Source: Minwuiaceae bacterium (GTDB lineage: Bacteria; Pseudomonadota; Alphaproteobacteria; Minwuiales; Minwuiaceae). Taken from it: 64,000 bases of DNA. A program made the translations under genes and the position numbers. This document shows positions 35,671 through 45,387 of the stretch, piece after piece. Numbering within the stretch: position 1 is the stretch's first letter; every line of letters starts with the position of its first letter. Below the pieces are notes generated by a model. The model saw nothing but the letters and a program-made list of their open reading frames with translations, had not been told where the DNA came from and searched no databases. The stretch is taken from assembly GCA_028278525.1 (NCBI GenBank), contig JANQEE010000050.1:46079-110078 (forward strand), written 5' to 3'.

Positions 35671-36699
35671 TTAAGTCGACCCGTCCGGCTCCAGCACCCA
35701 GCGTCCCTGCCGAAACCGAACCAGATCGAACCGTTCCAAACGGTTGGCGCGGATCACGGTCAGTATCTTACGGACGTAGATCTCGCGTTCCTGCGAATAC
35801 TTCAGCATGGTCGGCGCCAGGACGGCGCCACGCACGACCGGCATCGTCGCCCGAAAGCGGGCGCGTTCGGTCCGGAACTGCTCGTAGGCCGCGTGGGTAT
35901 TCAGGGTGTGCATGTAGGACCGTACGGAATCGGAAAGCCGGTCGAAGGTCTTGATCTCGTGGGTCGCACCTTCCTCGCGCTCGGCGGGGACCAGACCGCT
36001 GCCGGGCGCCCACGACCATTGCCCGAACAGAGCGTTGCCCTGCCGCGCGAACCGCGACGTGCCCCAGCCGGATTCCAGCGCCGCCTGGGCCAGGGCCAGC
36101 GACGGCGGCACTTCGTCGATCCTGATCAGCAGGCCATCCAGGTCGTCGGCCGCCGTGCCGTACCGGTCGGCGGCGTCGGCCAGCCAGGCCTGTTCTTCCT
36201 TGGACAGCGAGCGGCGGTTGCGGATCTGGCGCAAACGGCGCCGGTCGCGCCAGATGGCGCGATTGGCTTCCAGCACCAACGGCAGCACGGTCCGCACGAA
36301 CAACGCCTTGCGCAGGTCGATGTCGTCCAGCGTCGCCCAGTCCTGCGGAAGCGAGCGCAACAGCAGACGCGGGACCTCCATCGGCTCGTCGCCGGGACCA
36401 TCCAGATCGTAGCGGGCGGCACGGAAGGTTGTAACCAGGTTGGCCAGGCGCGGCGCGGTGATCTCCGCAGCGTTGCGCCCTTCCGGCCGAAGGAAGTCGT
36501 CGTCCGGCAACAAGCCGATCAGGGCGACAGCATACAGTACGGCAACAGCCGCCAGCCCGGCGGCGGCCGCCAGCCATGACGCCGGCGCGGCGCGAAAGTC
36601 GTCGGAGGAAGACAGAGCGGGCTGGATCCTGCTTGAATGTCCGTTGTCAGAACGTGTCGGACGCAAGCGCGGCGACCCGCTGGCCCCGGAGGCGGGCAT
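35671..36699 (-). CDS. Membrane-anchored Bax/FlgJ-like glucosaminidase (paralogue 2)
   Basis: A 342-aa protein with one membrane segment (WLAAAAGLAAVAVLYAVAL, about residues 42-64) and a periplasmic domain ending in a GH73-type glucosaminidase module. The signature is VPPSLALAQAALESGWGTSR with the likely catalytic Glu at about residue 209, then NALFGQWSW and AYEQFR. The whole layout matches the upstream gene, so this is a tandem duplication. ATG at 36699 was taken; a TTG at 36714 is possible. Either start lies inside the upstream gene (53-68 bp overlap). Confidence 0.85.
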   Translation of the reverse strand: MPASGASGSPRLRPTRSDNGHSSRIQPALSSSDDFRAAPASWLAAAAGLAAVAVLYAVALIGLLPDDDFLRPEGRNAAEITAPRLANLVTTFRAARYDLDGPGDEPMEVPRLLLRSLPQDWATLDDIDLRKALFVRTVLPLVLEANRAIWRDRRRLRQIRNRRSLSKEEQAWLADAADRYGTAADDLDGLLIRIDEVPPSLALAQAALESGWGTSRFARQGNALFGQWSWAPGSGLVPAEREEGATHEIKTFDRLSDSVRSYMHTLNTHAAYEQFRTERARFRATMPVVRGAVLAPTMLKYSQEREIYVRKILTVIRANRLERFDLVRFRQGRWVLEPDGST

Positions 36700-37876
36700 C
36701 GTCAAAATCCCCAAACCGGTTGACCCGGATAATCCGGCGGATTGTCCTGGTGTATTCCACGCCGCGCTCCGAATAACGCCGCAGCGTCACGGCCAGCTCA
36801 TAACCGCTCAGCGGCCGGTCGTTACGGTGCATCGACGCGCGCACCCGGCGCAGTGCCGCATAGGCCGGATGGGTATTCAGATTGCGCATGTACGAGGCAA
36901 TCGACAGGCCCAGGGTGTTGAACGTCCTGACCTCGTGGCGCTCTCCGGCCGCGCGGTCCCGGGGCACGATGCCGGCCCCTTTCGACCACGTCCGCTGGCC
37001 GAACACGGCATTGCCCTTCCTGGCGAAGCGGGAGGTTCCCCAGCCCGATTCCTCCGCCGCCTGTGCCAGCGCCAGCGACGGCGGCACCCGGTCGACCCGG
37101 CGGAGCAATTCGCCAACGGCATCCGCCATGGCAAGCTCGACCCCGTAGTCGGCGGCGATTTCAGCCAGCCATTCCATGTCCTGCGTGGCGAGTTCGACGC
37201 CGGCGTCCAGGTGATAGGCAACGTCGATAAGACGCGCTCGTGCCGCCGCGATCCGCTCGTTTTCGTCCAATACCAACGGCAGCAGTGTTTTGACGAACAG
37301 GTCCTTGCGCGCTTCCGTCTCGTTCATGGTCGAAAGGTCGCCGGGCAGGGCCGCCAAAAAAACGCGCGGTACATCCGCCCGGCCGGTCCTGACTTTGCTC
37401 AGGTCGAATGACGGTACATGTGGCCAGCCGCCGACACGGTAGACCAGGTCCTCCAGGCGAACCGCATCGGCATATTGGGCGAGGGTCACCCGTCTCGGCC
37501 GGGGCAACGGCGGCTGTTCGAATTTCTCGGCCGCCGACCGCGCCAGATCGCCGAAGGCGGCAATTTGCGCGGCGCGGAGAGGGTGGGCGGCAACGGGATC
37601 GTCGGCCGGCCGGCGTTCCGCCGCGCGGCCCCGCCGCAGTGGGTCCATGGCGCGGCCTATGGCCGTCCCGGCCGTGTCCCACGGCGCACGAGGCCCTTGA
37701 AAATCAAGTGCTAACCGCCCGTCGGTGATTGCAGACGCGCGAACGACGGCGCCGGACGGTTCCGTCTCGGTCAACGCGTCAGTTAGCCATTCGGTCGAAA
37801 TCAACGGTGCCCACAAAACCGCGCCGACAATTGGCGCAGACACACCAAACACCACGTTACGCCACGCGAAACGCAT
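36647..37876 (-). CDS. Membrane-anchored Bax/FlgJ-like glucosaminidase (paralogue 1)
   Basis: A 409-aa protein with an N-terminal signal anchor (NVVFGVSAPIVGAVLWAPL), a 100-residue low-complexity linker, and the same two-part periplasmic domain as the downstream gene: RVFLAALPGDLSTMNETEARKDLFVKTLLP (compare RLLLRSLPQDWATLDDIDLRKALFVRTVLP) then VPPSLALAQAAEESGWGTSR. The catalytic Glu is about residue 276. Presumably a peptidoglycan hydrolase. The pair lies between nfuA and tsaB, where other alphaproteobacteria have fewer genes. Confidence 0.85.
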   Translation of the reverse strand: MRFAWRNVVFGVSAPIVGAVLWAPLISTEWLTDALTETEPSGAVVRASAITDGRLALDFQGPRAPWDTAGTAIGRAMDPLRRGRAAERRPADDPVAAHPLRAAQIAAFGDLARSAAEKFEQPPLPRPRRVTLAQYADAVRLEDLVYRVGGWPHVPSFDLSKVRTGRADVPRVFLAALPGDLSTMNETEARKDLFVKTLLPLVLDENERIAAARARLIDVAYHLDAGVELATQDMEWLAEIAADYGVELAMADAVGELLRRVDRVPPSLALAQAAEESGWGTSRFARKGNAVFGQRTWSKGAGIVPRDRAAGERHEVRTFNTLGLSIASYMRNLNTHPAYAALRRVRASMHRNDRPLSGYELAVTLRRYSERGVEYTRTIRRIIRVNRFGDFDDARLRGQRVAALASDTF

Positions 37877-37988
37877 GAGGTTGCCCCCTGTACTCGGCCC
37901 TGTGCACTGCTCTTACTGGCTTCTTCGGACCTGCGTCCGCGGCCAGCGGTGGTGTTATCTCACGATTCGCATCGCGAGGCGAATCGAT

Positions 37989-38558
37989 TCAAACCGCGCG
38001 GACTTCCGTCACTTCGGGAATGTAGTGGCGCAGCATGTTCTCAATGCCGTGCTTCAGCGTAATGGTCGAACTGGGGCAGCCCTGGCAGGAGCCCTGCATG
38101 TGCAGATAGACCACGCCACGTTCGAAACCGTGGAACACGATATCGCCGCCGTCCATGGCCACTGCCGGCCTGACGCGGGTATCCAGCAATTCCACGATCT
38201 GCGAAATCACAGCGCCGTCCTCGCCGCTGGTGTCGATGCCGCCGGCCGCCGATTCGTTGGTCGCGGCTTCGGCGTTGATCACCGGCAGGCCCGCCGTGAA
38301 GTGCTCCATGATCACGCCGAGGACGGCCGGCTTCAGGTGATGCCATTCCGTGCCTTCGCCCTTCAGGATGGTGACGAAGTCCTGGCCCAGATAGACCCCC
38401 ATCACGCCGTCCACTTCGAACAGGCGCCGCGCCAGCGGCGACTGGACCGCGGCGGCTTCCGGATCGGTGAAATTGGCGGTCCCCGACGGCATCACCTGGA
38501 CGCCGGGCAGGAACTTCAAGCTGGCCGGATTCGGGGTCGGTTCGGTTTGAATGAACAT
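37989..38558 (-). CDS. Nfu/NifU-type Fe-S scaffold protein
   Basis: A 189-aa Fe-S cluster carrier. The N-terminal Nfu_N domain begins MFIQTEPTPNPASLKFLPG, and the C-terminal NifU domain has DTRVRPAVAMDGGDIVFHGF with the cluster-binding CxxC in GSCQGCPSSTITLKHGIE. AGGAG precedes the ATG. It probably delivers clusters to Fe-S enzymes such as the nearby MiaB. Confidence 0.95.
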   Translation of the reverse strand: MFIQTEPTPNPASLKFLPGVQVMPSGTANFTDPEAAAVQSPLARRLFEVDGVMGVYLGQDFVTILKGEGTEWHHLKPAVLGVIMEHFTAGLPVINAEAATNESAAGGIDTSGEDGAVISQIVELLDTRVRPAVAMDGGDIVFHGFERGVVYLHMQGSCQGCPSSTITLKHGIENMLRHYIPEVTEVRAV

Positions 38559-38701
38559 CGTAAACTCCTCGCGGACGCGCCGCTGCTTCCGGGTTAAAAT
38601 GGGTCAATGGCGACCCAATATCAAGCTGGCGCTCGGGTGGGCCGGCCACCGCCACGGGCAAAATCGGGCTCCAGGTCAATTAAGCGAGGGATTTCAATAG
38701 G

Positions 38702-39940
38702 ATGGATTTGCCACTGCCGCAGGATGGCGCCCGGTCCGCCGGGCCGGAGCCGGGCTGGTCGAATCATCCGGTCGCCACCTGGCTTGCCCGGCCCGAGCAC
38801 GCGCCGAACGAGACGGAGGACTTCTTCCGGGCGCTATGCGAGCGCCTGAGGGCGGAGGGCATCCCGCTCAGCCGCGCCCAGTTCGGCCGGCTTGCGATGC
38901 ATCCCCAGGTGTTCGCCCGCACCTATGTCTGGCGCCGCGACGGTTCGATCGAGGTGATCGACCGGCCGTGGGGCACCGAGAACAGCGAGACCTATCGCGC
39001 CAGTCCGGTCTACGTCATCCACCAGGGCGCCGACAGTCTGCGCCGCCGTCTGGACGTGGCCAAACCGCAGCTCGATTTTCCGATCCTGCATGACCTGAAG
39101 GCCGAGGGCGCGACCGACTACGTCGTCATGGCGCTGCCGTTCTCGACCGGCCAGAAGAACTTCATCTCCTGGATGACCGACCGGCCCGGCGGCTTCTCGA
39201 CCGCCGACCTGTCGCTGCTGCACGACCTGTTGCCGCTGATGTCGCTGCGCCTGGAACTGGACGGCGCCTACGACGTCACCAACAACCTGCTCAACACCTA
39301 CCTCGGGCCGTCCGTGGCCCGACGGGTATTGGCCGGCACGGTCAAGCGCGCCGAGGGCGAGCGGCTGGATGCGGCGATCTTCTACACCGACCTCCGCAAC
39401 TTCACCGCCATGGCGGACACCGCCGAACCGGAACAGGTGATCGAAACCCTGGACGACTACTTCGACTGCATGATCGAGCCGGTGAAGCGGCGCGGCGGCG
39501 ACGTGCTGAAGTTTATCGGCGACGGCATGCTGGCGATTTTCCAGATACGCCGCGGCGACGTGGACCAGGCCGCCTGCCGGGCGATATCCGCCGCGGTCGA
39601 GGGGTTCGAAAACCTCAACCGGCTGAACCGCAGCCGGGCGGAAGCCGGGAAAGCGCCGTTGAAGGTCGGCGTCGCCCTGCATGCGGGTGAGGTCGTGTTC
39701 GGCAATATCGGCAGCGCCGACCGTCTGGACTTCACCGTGATCGGCCCCGCGGTCAACGAGGTGAGCCGGATGGATGCGCTCAGCCATCTGCTGGACAGGC
39801 CGCTGGTGACCAGCGCCGAGTTCGCCGCGCACGATTGCGGTTTCGAGCTCGAGTCGCTCGGCTTCCATGTCTTGCGGGGCGTGCGCCGTCCGCGCGAACT
39901 GTTCGGCCTGCCGCGCAAGCGCCTGGTGGTCGAAAGCTAA
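38702..39940 (+). CDS. Class III adenylate/guanylate cyclase with N-terminal sensor region
   Basis: A 412-aa soluble protein. The first 200 residues (FFRALCERLRAEGIPLSRAQFGRLAMHPQ, VYVIHQGADSLRRRL, DYVVMALPFSTGQKNFISWMT) form a sensor-like domain often seen before CHD cyclases in alphaproteobacteria. The catalytic domain starts near residue 215: AAIFYTDLRNFTAMAD (first metal Asp), LKFIGDGMLAIF (second metal Asp), VGVALHAGEVVFGNIGS and DFTVIGPAVNEVSRM. Catalytic metal sites look intact, so cyclic nucleotide synthesis is likely; cAMP versus cGMP is not decided. Monocistronic. Confidence 0.9.
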   Translation: MDLPLPQDGARSAGPEPGWSNHPVATWLARPEHAPNETEDFFRALCERLRAEGIPLSRAQFGRLAMHPQVFARTYVWRRDGSIEVIDRPWGTENSETYRASPVYVIHQGADSLRRRLDVAKPQLDFPILHDLKAEGATDYVVMALPFSTGQKNFISWMTDRPGGFSTADLSLLHDLLPLMSLRLELDGAYDVTNNLLNTYLGPSVARRVLAGTVKRAEGERLDAAIFYTDLRNFTAMADTAEPEQVIETLDDYFDCMIEPVKRRGGDVLKFIGDGMLAIFQIRRGDVDQAACRAISAAVEGFENLNRLNRSRAEAGKAPLKVGVALHAGEVVFGNIGSADRLDFTVIGPAVNEVSRMDALSHLLDRPLVTSAEFAAHDCGFELESLGFHVLRGVRRPRELFGLPRKRLVVES

Positions 39941-39958
39941 AGCGTTCGGGGCGGCGTT

Positions 39959-40450
39959 TCAGGTGAGCTGATCGATCTGCTCGTCGGTCAGGGTGCCGGG
40001 CACCACCGTGATCGGGATGCGGAACGAACCGGACATCTCGCCGGCAAGCGACGTCACCAGAGGTCCCGGCCCGCCCTTGTCAGGCGAGGCGCCGAGCACG
40101 AGGATCCGGATGCCCGGGTCCTCTTCGATCAGCTTCAGCAGTTCTTCGTTCTTCTGGCCTTCGCGAATGATCAGTTCCGGCCGGATCTCCGTATCGTGGT
40201 AGGCCTGTCCGGCCAGGCCCTGCAGCAGACGCTCGGCCTCCTCGCGCGCTTCCTCGCGCATCATCTCGCCGACGCCCATCCAATGCTGGAAATCCGGCGG
40301 CTCGACCACATGCAACAGCGCAACGCCACCGCCCACGCGGCTCGCCCGGCGCGATGCGAAACGCAGCGCGACCTTGCTTTCCGGCGTGTCGTCGACGACG
40401 ACCAGGAACTTGTTGGAGCGGTCGGGTGCGACCGGCCCGGATTCGCTCAT
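39959..40450 (-). CDS. Universal stress protein (UspA family)
   Basis: A 163-aa Usp-fold protein: NKFLVVVDDTPESKVALRFASRRA (N-terminal strand with the ATP-site Asp), GVALLHVVEPPDFQHW, IIREGQKNEELLKLIEE, ILVLGASPDKGGPGPLVTSLAG and SFRIPITVVPG. The GxxGxG-type nucleotide loop is partly changed (GASPDKGGPGPLVTS). The ATG at 40450 was chosen. Lies downstream of DUF2333 and trpS on the minus strand. Confidence 0.9.
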   Translation of the reverse strand: MSESGPVAPDRSNKFLVVVDDTPESKVALRFASRRASRVGGGVALLHVVEPPDFQHWMGVGEMMREEAREEAERLLQGLAGQAYHDTEIRPELIIREGQKNEELLKLIEEDPGIRILVLGASPDKGGPGPLVTSLAGEMSGSFRIPITVVPGTLTDEQIDQLT

Positions 40451-40549
40451 GGTTTGGCCCCCAGATGCAGCGGCAATCCTGCCCCGACTCACGTCGAAGT
40501 GCAAGACAGAGCGTTTTAAACACAACCCTTACGAGTGCGTTTCTATCCG

Positions 40550-41548
40550 CTACTTAAGCAGAATGTTGGTGATTTCCCGAAGCTGCGTACGCGCCCGCAG
40601 CAGGTAGAAACCCTGGGCCACAAGATGGCTCGGCATGAACTGGCCGTCGGGGCTGCCGTTGACCACCACCCCCGGGTCGAGCGATGCGGCCTTGCGCATG
40701 CTGTCCAGCATTTGCGACCAGGCGGTGTTCAGTTCGCGTTCCCGGATCACGTTCTCGAAATCGCGGCCGAGCTCGCGCAGCAGCATGTAATAGGCGTAGG
40801 TCTGGCCCTTGATGCCGTAGAACAGATCGTCGGCGCGCAGATCGATGAACGAGCCGGCCTCGGCGGACACATGCTGGTCCAGCACGGCCGAAGACGAGCC
40901 GATATCGAGCGCGATGCGGTCGAGCGTCGCCATCAGGTTGTCGCCGCGCCGCTCGAAAACCGCCGAGCCGCCGGCAAGGCGCTGGTTATAGCGCCGAAGC
41001 GACTCGATCGCCTTCTGATACTGTTGCTCCGACGCCGCCGTGGGCATCAGCGAGATGCTCGGATCCCAGACCCATTTAGTGCCGGAATACTGCAACAGAC
41101 CCGCCGCTTCCTGCAGATCGGTATCGGTCTGCGACGAGCCCCGGGTGCGGCCGAGCTGATCGGTCAGTTCGAAGGCGAAGCGGGCGACGGCGCCGACGAT
41201 GCCCTGCTGGTAGTTCGGCATATTGTCCAGCGCGGCGCTCGGCACGAAAAACGGGTCGTTCGCCGTCCAGCGATTCTGGTTGATCTCCCGGTCGACCAGG
41301 GCCGCGGCCATGGCGACGGCGTGCGAGCCGCCTTCCGGCGCGGCCGGTTCCGCGATGAAATCGGTCTGATCGCTGATCTTGTGGATCCAGACCATGCCGA
41401 TCGGGTAGTACAGCACCAGGATGGCGGCGATCACCGCGGCGGCAATGCCGATGCTGCGGCGGCCGACGGACTCGCTGACCCTGCCGCGGAACGTCAGGCG
41501 TTCCCTCACGTCGCTGCCGAATTCGGCCAGGCGCATCGACCAGCTCAT
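40550..41548 (-). CDS. DUF2333 family inner-membrane protein
   Basis: A 332-aa protein with one N-terminal membrane segment (SIGIAAAVIAAILVLYYPIGMVWI, about residues 31-54) and a long periplasmic or cytosolic helical part typical of DUF2333: NRWTANDPFFVPSAALDNMPNYQQG, ALDIGSSSAVLDQHV and YGIKGQTYAYYMLLRELG. Function unknown. ATG at 41548 chosen (GAGAGGAAGCG upstream); the frame is open to a TTG at 41563. Confidence 0.85.
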   Translation of the reverse strand: MSWSMRLAEFGSDVRERLTFRGRVSESVGRRSIGIAAAVIAAILVLYYPIGMVWIHKISDQTDFIAEPAAPEGGSHAVAMAAALVDREINQNRWTANDPFFVPSAALDNMPNYQQGIVGAVARFAFELTDQLGRTRGSSQTDTDLQEAAGLLQYSGTKWVWDPSISLMPTAASEQQYQKAIESLRRYNQRLAGGSAVFERRGDNLMATLDRIALDIGSSSAVLDQHVSAEAGSFIDLRADDLFYGIKGQTYAYYMLLRELGRDFENVIRERELNTAWSQMLDSMRKAASLDPGVVVNGSPDGQFMPSHLVAQGFYLLRARTQLREITNILLK

Positions 41549-41629
41549 CGCTTCCTCTCGCAACTCTCTTGAGTCAGATGGGTTGGCGCGGCTGCCGGCG
41601 CAAGCACCGGCGCCGCAAGAGGGCGCGGG

Positions 41630-42628
41630 TTAGGGCCTTAAGAAACCGACGATCTCCATCACATCCTTCAAAATCGGCTCGGCGATGGCCGCGGCCCGTT
41701 CCGCGCCCTCCTTCAGGATGGCGTCGACATGGCCGGGATCGGCGGTCAGGCGTTGCATCTCCGCGCCGATCGGCCCGACCTTCTCTACCGCCAGATCCGC
41801 AAGTTCCTGCTTGAAGCCGGCGAACTGGGTGCCCGCCACTTTGGCCAGCGCCTCCGGCCGGGAGATATCGGCCAGCGCCGCGTAGATGCCGACCAGGTTG
41901 TTCGCCTCCGGCCGCTTCTCCAAGTCCTCGATGGTCTCGGGCAGGGGATGCGGATCGGTGCGGGCCTTGCGGATCTTAAGCGCGATGGCGTCCGCGTCGT
42001 CGGTCAGGTTGATGCGCGAATAATCGGACGGGTCCGATTTCGACATCTTCTTGGTGCCGTCGCGAAGGCTCATCACCCGGGTCGCCTCGCCGAAGATCAG
42101 CGGCTCGGTGATCGGGAAGTACTCGACCCCGTAGTCGTGATTGAACTTCTGCGCGATGTCGCGGGTCAATTCCAGATGCTGCTTCTGGTCCTCGCCGACC
42201 GGCACGTGCGTCGCCTTGTACAGCAGGATGTCCGCCGCCATCAGATCGGGATAGACATAGAGCCCGACGGACGCGTTCTCCCGATGCTTGCCGGCCTTTT
42301 CCTTGAACTGGGTCATCCGGTTCAGCCAGCCGATGCGGGCGACGCAATTGAAGATCCAGGCAAGCTGCGCATGCCCGGCCACGGCGCTCTGATTGAAGAT
42401 GATCGACTGTTTCGGATCGACCCCGGCGGCGAGGTAGCTGGCAGTAACGTGGCGGGTCTGCTCGGCCAGCAGTTTCGGGTCCTGCCACAAGGTGATCGCG
42501 TGCAGGTCGACGACGCAGTAGATGCAGTCGTAGTCGTCCTGCAGGCGGACGAAGTTGCGGATCGCGCCGAGATAGTTGCCAAGCTGCATGGCGCCGGACG
42601 GCTGCACGCCGGAAAAGATACGGTTCAT
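41630..42628 (-). CDS. trpS: Tryptophanyl-tRNA synthetase
   Basis: Class I aminoacyl-tRNA synthetase, 332 aa. It has the HIGH-region equivalent [29 protein letters not shown] and the KMSKS loop [15 protein letters not shown]. It follows murJ on the same strand after a 261-bp spacer in which I see only a short CGGCGC-GAA-GCGCCG hairpin (42671-42685). Confidence 0.97.
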   Translation of the reverse strand: MNRIFSGVQPSGAMQLGNYLGAIRNFVRLQDDYDCIYCVVDLHAITLWQDPKLLAEQTRHVTASYLAAGVDPKQSIIFNQSAVAGHAQLAWIFNCVARIGWLNRMTQFKEKAGKHRENASVGLYVYPDLMAADILLYKATHVPVGEDQKQHLELTRDIAQKFNHDYGVEYFPITEPLIFGEATRVMSLRDGTKKMSKSDPSDYSRINLTDDADAIALKIRKARTDPHPLPETIEDLEKRPEANNLVGIYAALADISRPEALAKVAGTQFAGFKQELADLAVEKVGPIGAEMQRLTADPGHVDAILKEGAERAAAIAEPILKDVMEIVGFLRP

Positions 42629-42889
42629 GGTGCTGAGCCCTGTATGGATTTAACTGAAAGCGGGTGACGTCGGCGCGAAGCGCCGGAAGATTAAGAGAAG
42701 TGGCGCCAGACGCGCCAGAGCCGATGCCGCGGCTTGGCCCAGCCGAGGCAGGCGGTCGATCCGTCTTGGAACGCGCTTAGGACGTCCATCGTTTCGCAAC
42801 CAATCTCAATATGCTGCTTCCAGTTGCCCGATCCGACGCCGCGAACCGGGCAGCGACGTTATCGCGCGCGCTGGGCCCGCGGTCAACCG

Positions 42890-44440
42890 CTATGCCGCGC
42901 GGCCCCGCATCAGGCCCTTCAGGTCGCCGAGCCTGGCAGCCCCGGTAACCTGCGCCGCAAGGCCGAACAGCGCCAGGCCGACCGCGACCAGCCCGGCCAG
43001 CGCCAGGCTGCGTTCAACCGCATTGCCGGCAAGCGGCCCGGCCAAAAGATAGGCGGTCCCATAGAGGCCAATCGCCATCACCGCCGCCGCCGCCAGGGTG
43101 CGGGGCAGGCGCGATTTCAGCCGGGTATCGGCGACAAGCTGACCCCGCCGCCACAGCACATAGCCAAGCAGGCCGCAATTCAGCCAGGCGGAGAGCGCAG
43201 TGGCCAGCGCCAGGCCCGCATGTTTCAACGGGATCATCAGGATAACGTTGAGGATCACGTTGGCGATCACCGCGACGACCGCGATCTTGAACGGCGTCCG
43301 CGTGTCCTGCCGGGCGAAGAAGCCGGGCCCCAGCACCTTGATCAGCACATAGGCCGGCAGGCCGACCGCATAGGCCTGCAGGGCGAGCGCGGTGGCGGCG
43401 CTTTCGGCCGGACCGAACGCGCCGCGCTGGAACAGGACGGAGATCAGCGGCAGCGGCACCACGGCCAGCGCCACGGCGGCGGGTACGGTCAGCAGCAGGG
43501 CGAACTCGATCGCCCGGTTCTGACTGTTCAGGGCGTTGCCGGCCTCGTTCGCCGCCACCTGGCGCGATAAGAGCGGCAACAGCGCGGTGCCGACGGCGAC
43601 CCCGACCACGCCGATCGGCAATTGGTTCAGCCGGTCGGCGTAATAGAGGTAGGAGACGGAGCCCGACGGCAACAGCGAGGCCAGGAACACGTCGACCAGC
43701 AGGTTGACCTGGGTGACGCCCGCCGCCATCGCCAGCGGCAGCAACAGGACCAGCAGCCGCTTGATCTCCGGCGACAGCGTCGGCCAGGGCAGGCGGAGCG
43801 CCATGCCCGCGCGCTGACAGGCAACCACGATCCAGAGGAACTGAACGATGCCCGCCGCCGCAACGCCCCAGGCCAGCGCATGGCCGGCGGTCGGCAACCG
43901 GGACGACAAGAACAGCAGCGCGCCGATCAGGCAGACATTGAGCAGGATCGGCGCCGCCGCCGCGGCCGCGAACTTGCCGAGCGAATTGAGAAGCCCGCCC
44001 ATCAACGAGACCAGGCTGATGAACAACAGGTAGGAGAAGGTCAGCCGGGCGAATTGCACCGTCAGGTCGAACTTCTCCGGATTGCCGAGGAAGCCGTAGG
44101 CCAGCCCGCTCATGATCGCCGGCATGCCGATCTGGAACAGCAGCACCAGCAGGAACAGCACGACCAGCAGCACGGCCAGCGTCTGTTCGGCGAAGCGGCG
44201 GGCCGCGGCGCGGCCCTGTGTCGTCAGCAAACCGGAGAACATCGGCACGAAGGCGGCGTTGAACGCGCCTTCCGCGAACAGCCGGCGGAAGAAGTTGGGC
44301 AGTTTGAAGGCGACGAAAAAGGCATCGGCCACGTCGCCGGCGCCGAGCAGGGCGGCGATCAGGATGTCGCGCGCGAAGCCCAAGACCCGGCTCACCATGG
44401 TGAGCCCGCCGACGGTGAGGATAGCCTTCAGGAACCGCAT
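42890..44440 (-). CDS. murJ: Lipid II flippase MurJ
   Basis: A 516-aa polytopic MOP-family membrane protein that moves lipid II across the inner membrane for peptidoglycan synthesis. It starts FLKAILTVGGLTMVSRVLGFARDILIAALLGAG, the MurJ N-terminus with the essential Arg residues, and has NFFRRLFAEGAFNAAFVPMFS. About 14 hydrophobic helices are visible. The order glnD-murJ-trpS is typical, but here an MBL gene and a small ORF on the opposite strand lie between glnD and murJ. Confidence 0.96.
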   Translation of the reverse strand: MRFLKAILTVGGLTMVSRVLGFARDILIAALLGAGDVADAFFVAFKLPNFFRRLFAEGAFNAAFVPMFSGLLTTQGRAAARRFAEQTLAVLLVVLFLLVLLFQIGMPAIMSGLAYGFLGNPEKFDLTVQFARLTFSYLLFISLVSLMGGLLNSLGKFAAAAAAPILLNVCLIGALLFLSSRLPTAGHALAWGVAAAGIVQFLWIVVACQRAGMALRLPWPTLSPEIKRLLVLLLPLAMAAGVTQVNLLVDVFLASLLPSGSVSYLYYADRLNQLPIGVVGVAVGTALLPLLSRQVAANEAGNALNSQNRAIEFALLLTVPAAVALAVVPLPLISVLFQRGAFGPAESAATALALQAYAVGLPAYVLIKVLGPGFFARQDTRTPFKIAVVAVIANVILNVILMIPLKHAGLALATALSAWLNCGLLGYVLWRRGQLVADTRLKSRLPRTLAAAAVMAIGLYGTAYLLAGPLAGNAVERSLALAGLVAVGLALFGLAAQVTGAARLGDLKGLMRGRAA

Positions 44441-44564
44441 GGCGCGGGTCTTAGTCGAGATTCGCGGCGGAAGAAAGGCGGTTGCTGGGCCGGCGGCCGG
44501 CTTTGCAAGCGTGTACGAAACGCGATATTACGCCTACCAGGCCGCTAACAGCGTGGACATTGTC

Positions 44565-45209
44565 ATGAAAGCCGTCATCGTTCCCGTCACCCCGTTCCGC
44601 CAGAATTGCTCGGTTCTCTGGTGCCCCGAGACCATGAAGGGCGCGGTGGTCGATCCGGGCGGCGACCTGGACCAGGTGCTGGCGGCGGCCAAGGAACATG
44701 AGGTCGAGATCGAGAAGATCCTGCTGACCCACGCCCATATCGACCATGCCGGCGCCACGGCCGAATTGTCGGAGCGCCTGGATCTGCCGATCGAGGGGCC
44801 GCATCGCGACGACCAGTTCCTGATCGACGCCATCGCCGATCACGGCGCCCGTTTCGGCTTTGTCGGCGCCCGCCCGTTCGAACCGACCCGCTGGCTGGAC
44901 GGCGGCGACACCGCCGGCTTCGGCAAGGTCACCCTGGAAGTCCGCCATTGCCCCGGCCACACGCCCGGCCACATCGTGTTCTTCCACCGTCCCTCGAAGG
45001 TCGCCATCGTCGGCGACGTGCTGTTCCGCGGCTCGGTCGGCCGCACCGACCTGCCGCGCGGCGACCATGCGACGCTGATCAACTCGATCCGCAGCCAGCT
45101 CTGGCCGCTCGGCGACGACGTCACCTTCGTGCCCGGCCACGGCGACCTGTCGACCTTCGGCAACGAACGCCGGTCCAATCCCTACTGCTCGGATTTCGTC
45201 GAAGTCTGA
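44565..45209 (+). CDS. MBL-fold hydrolase (glyoxalase II-like)
   Basis: A 214-aa metallo-beta-lactamase-fold protein of the YcbL/glyoxalase II-like group. Metal motif THAHIDHAG (HxHxDH), second His in CPGHTPGHIVFF, Asp in IVGDVLFRGSVGRTDLPRG and the final His in PGHGDLSTFGNER. Likely a thioester hydrolase or persulfide-related enzyme. The ATG at 44565 (MKAVIVPVTPF) fits the family; the open frame upstream overlaps murJ antisense. Divergent from murJ. Confidence 0.88.
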   Translation: MKAVIVPVTPFRQNCSVLWCPETMKGAVVDPGGDLDQVLAAAKEHEVEIEKILLTHAHIDHAGATAELSERLDLPIEGPHRDDQFLIDAIADHGARFGFVGARPFEPTRWLDGGDTAGFGKVTLEVRHCPGHTPGHIVFFHRPSKVAIVGDVLFRGSVGRTDLPRGDHATLINSIRSQLWPLGDDVTFVPGHGDLSTFGNERRSNPYCSDFVEV

Positions 45210-45238
45210 ATGTCGGCAGATGTGCGCTTTGCCACGTC

Positions 45239-45254
45239 GGCGGACCCGTCCGCC
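45239..45254 (+). terminator. Possible terminator after the MBL gene
   Basis: GGCGGAC-CC-GTCCGCC, a 7-bp stem 30 bp after the stop codon, followed by TGACATTATCTT; weak T run. The remaining spacer to 45387 shows no other clear feature. Confidence 0.4.
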
Positions 45255-45387
45255 TGACATTATCTTCCCGGTTGCCGTTTCGAGAATAAGAACGGCCGGA
45301 CAAATTTCCAAAACAGGGTAGCACACACCGCCATCGGCCCCGCGAGGGTTTGGTCAGATTGCATTGGCGCAAACAAAGGAGCGCGCC

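Noticed and set aside
42629..42889. Small RNA or gene in the murJ-trpS spacer
   Set aside because: Only a 6-bp hairpin (42671-42685) and no promoter or ORF with support.
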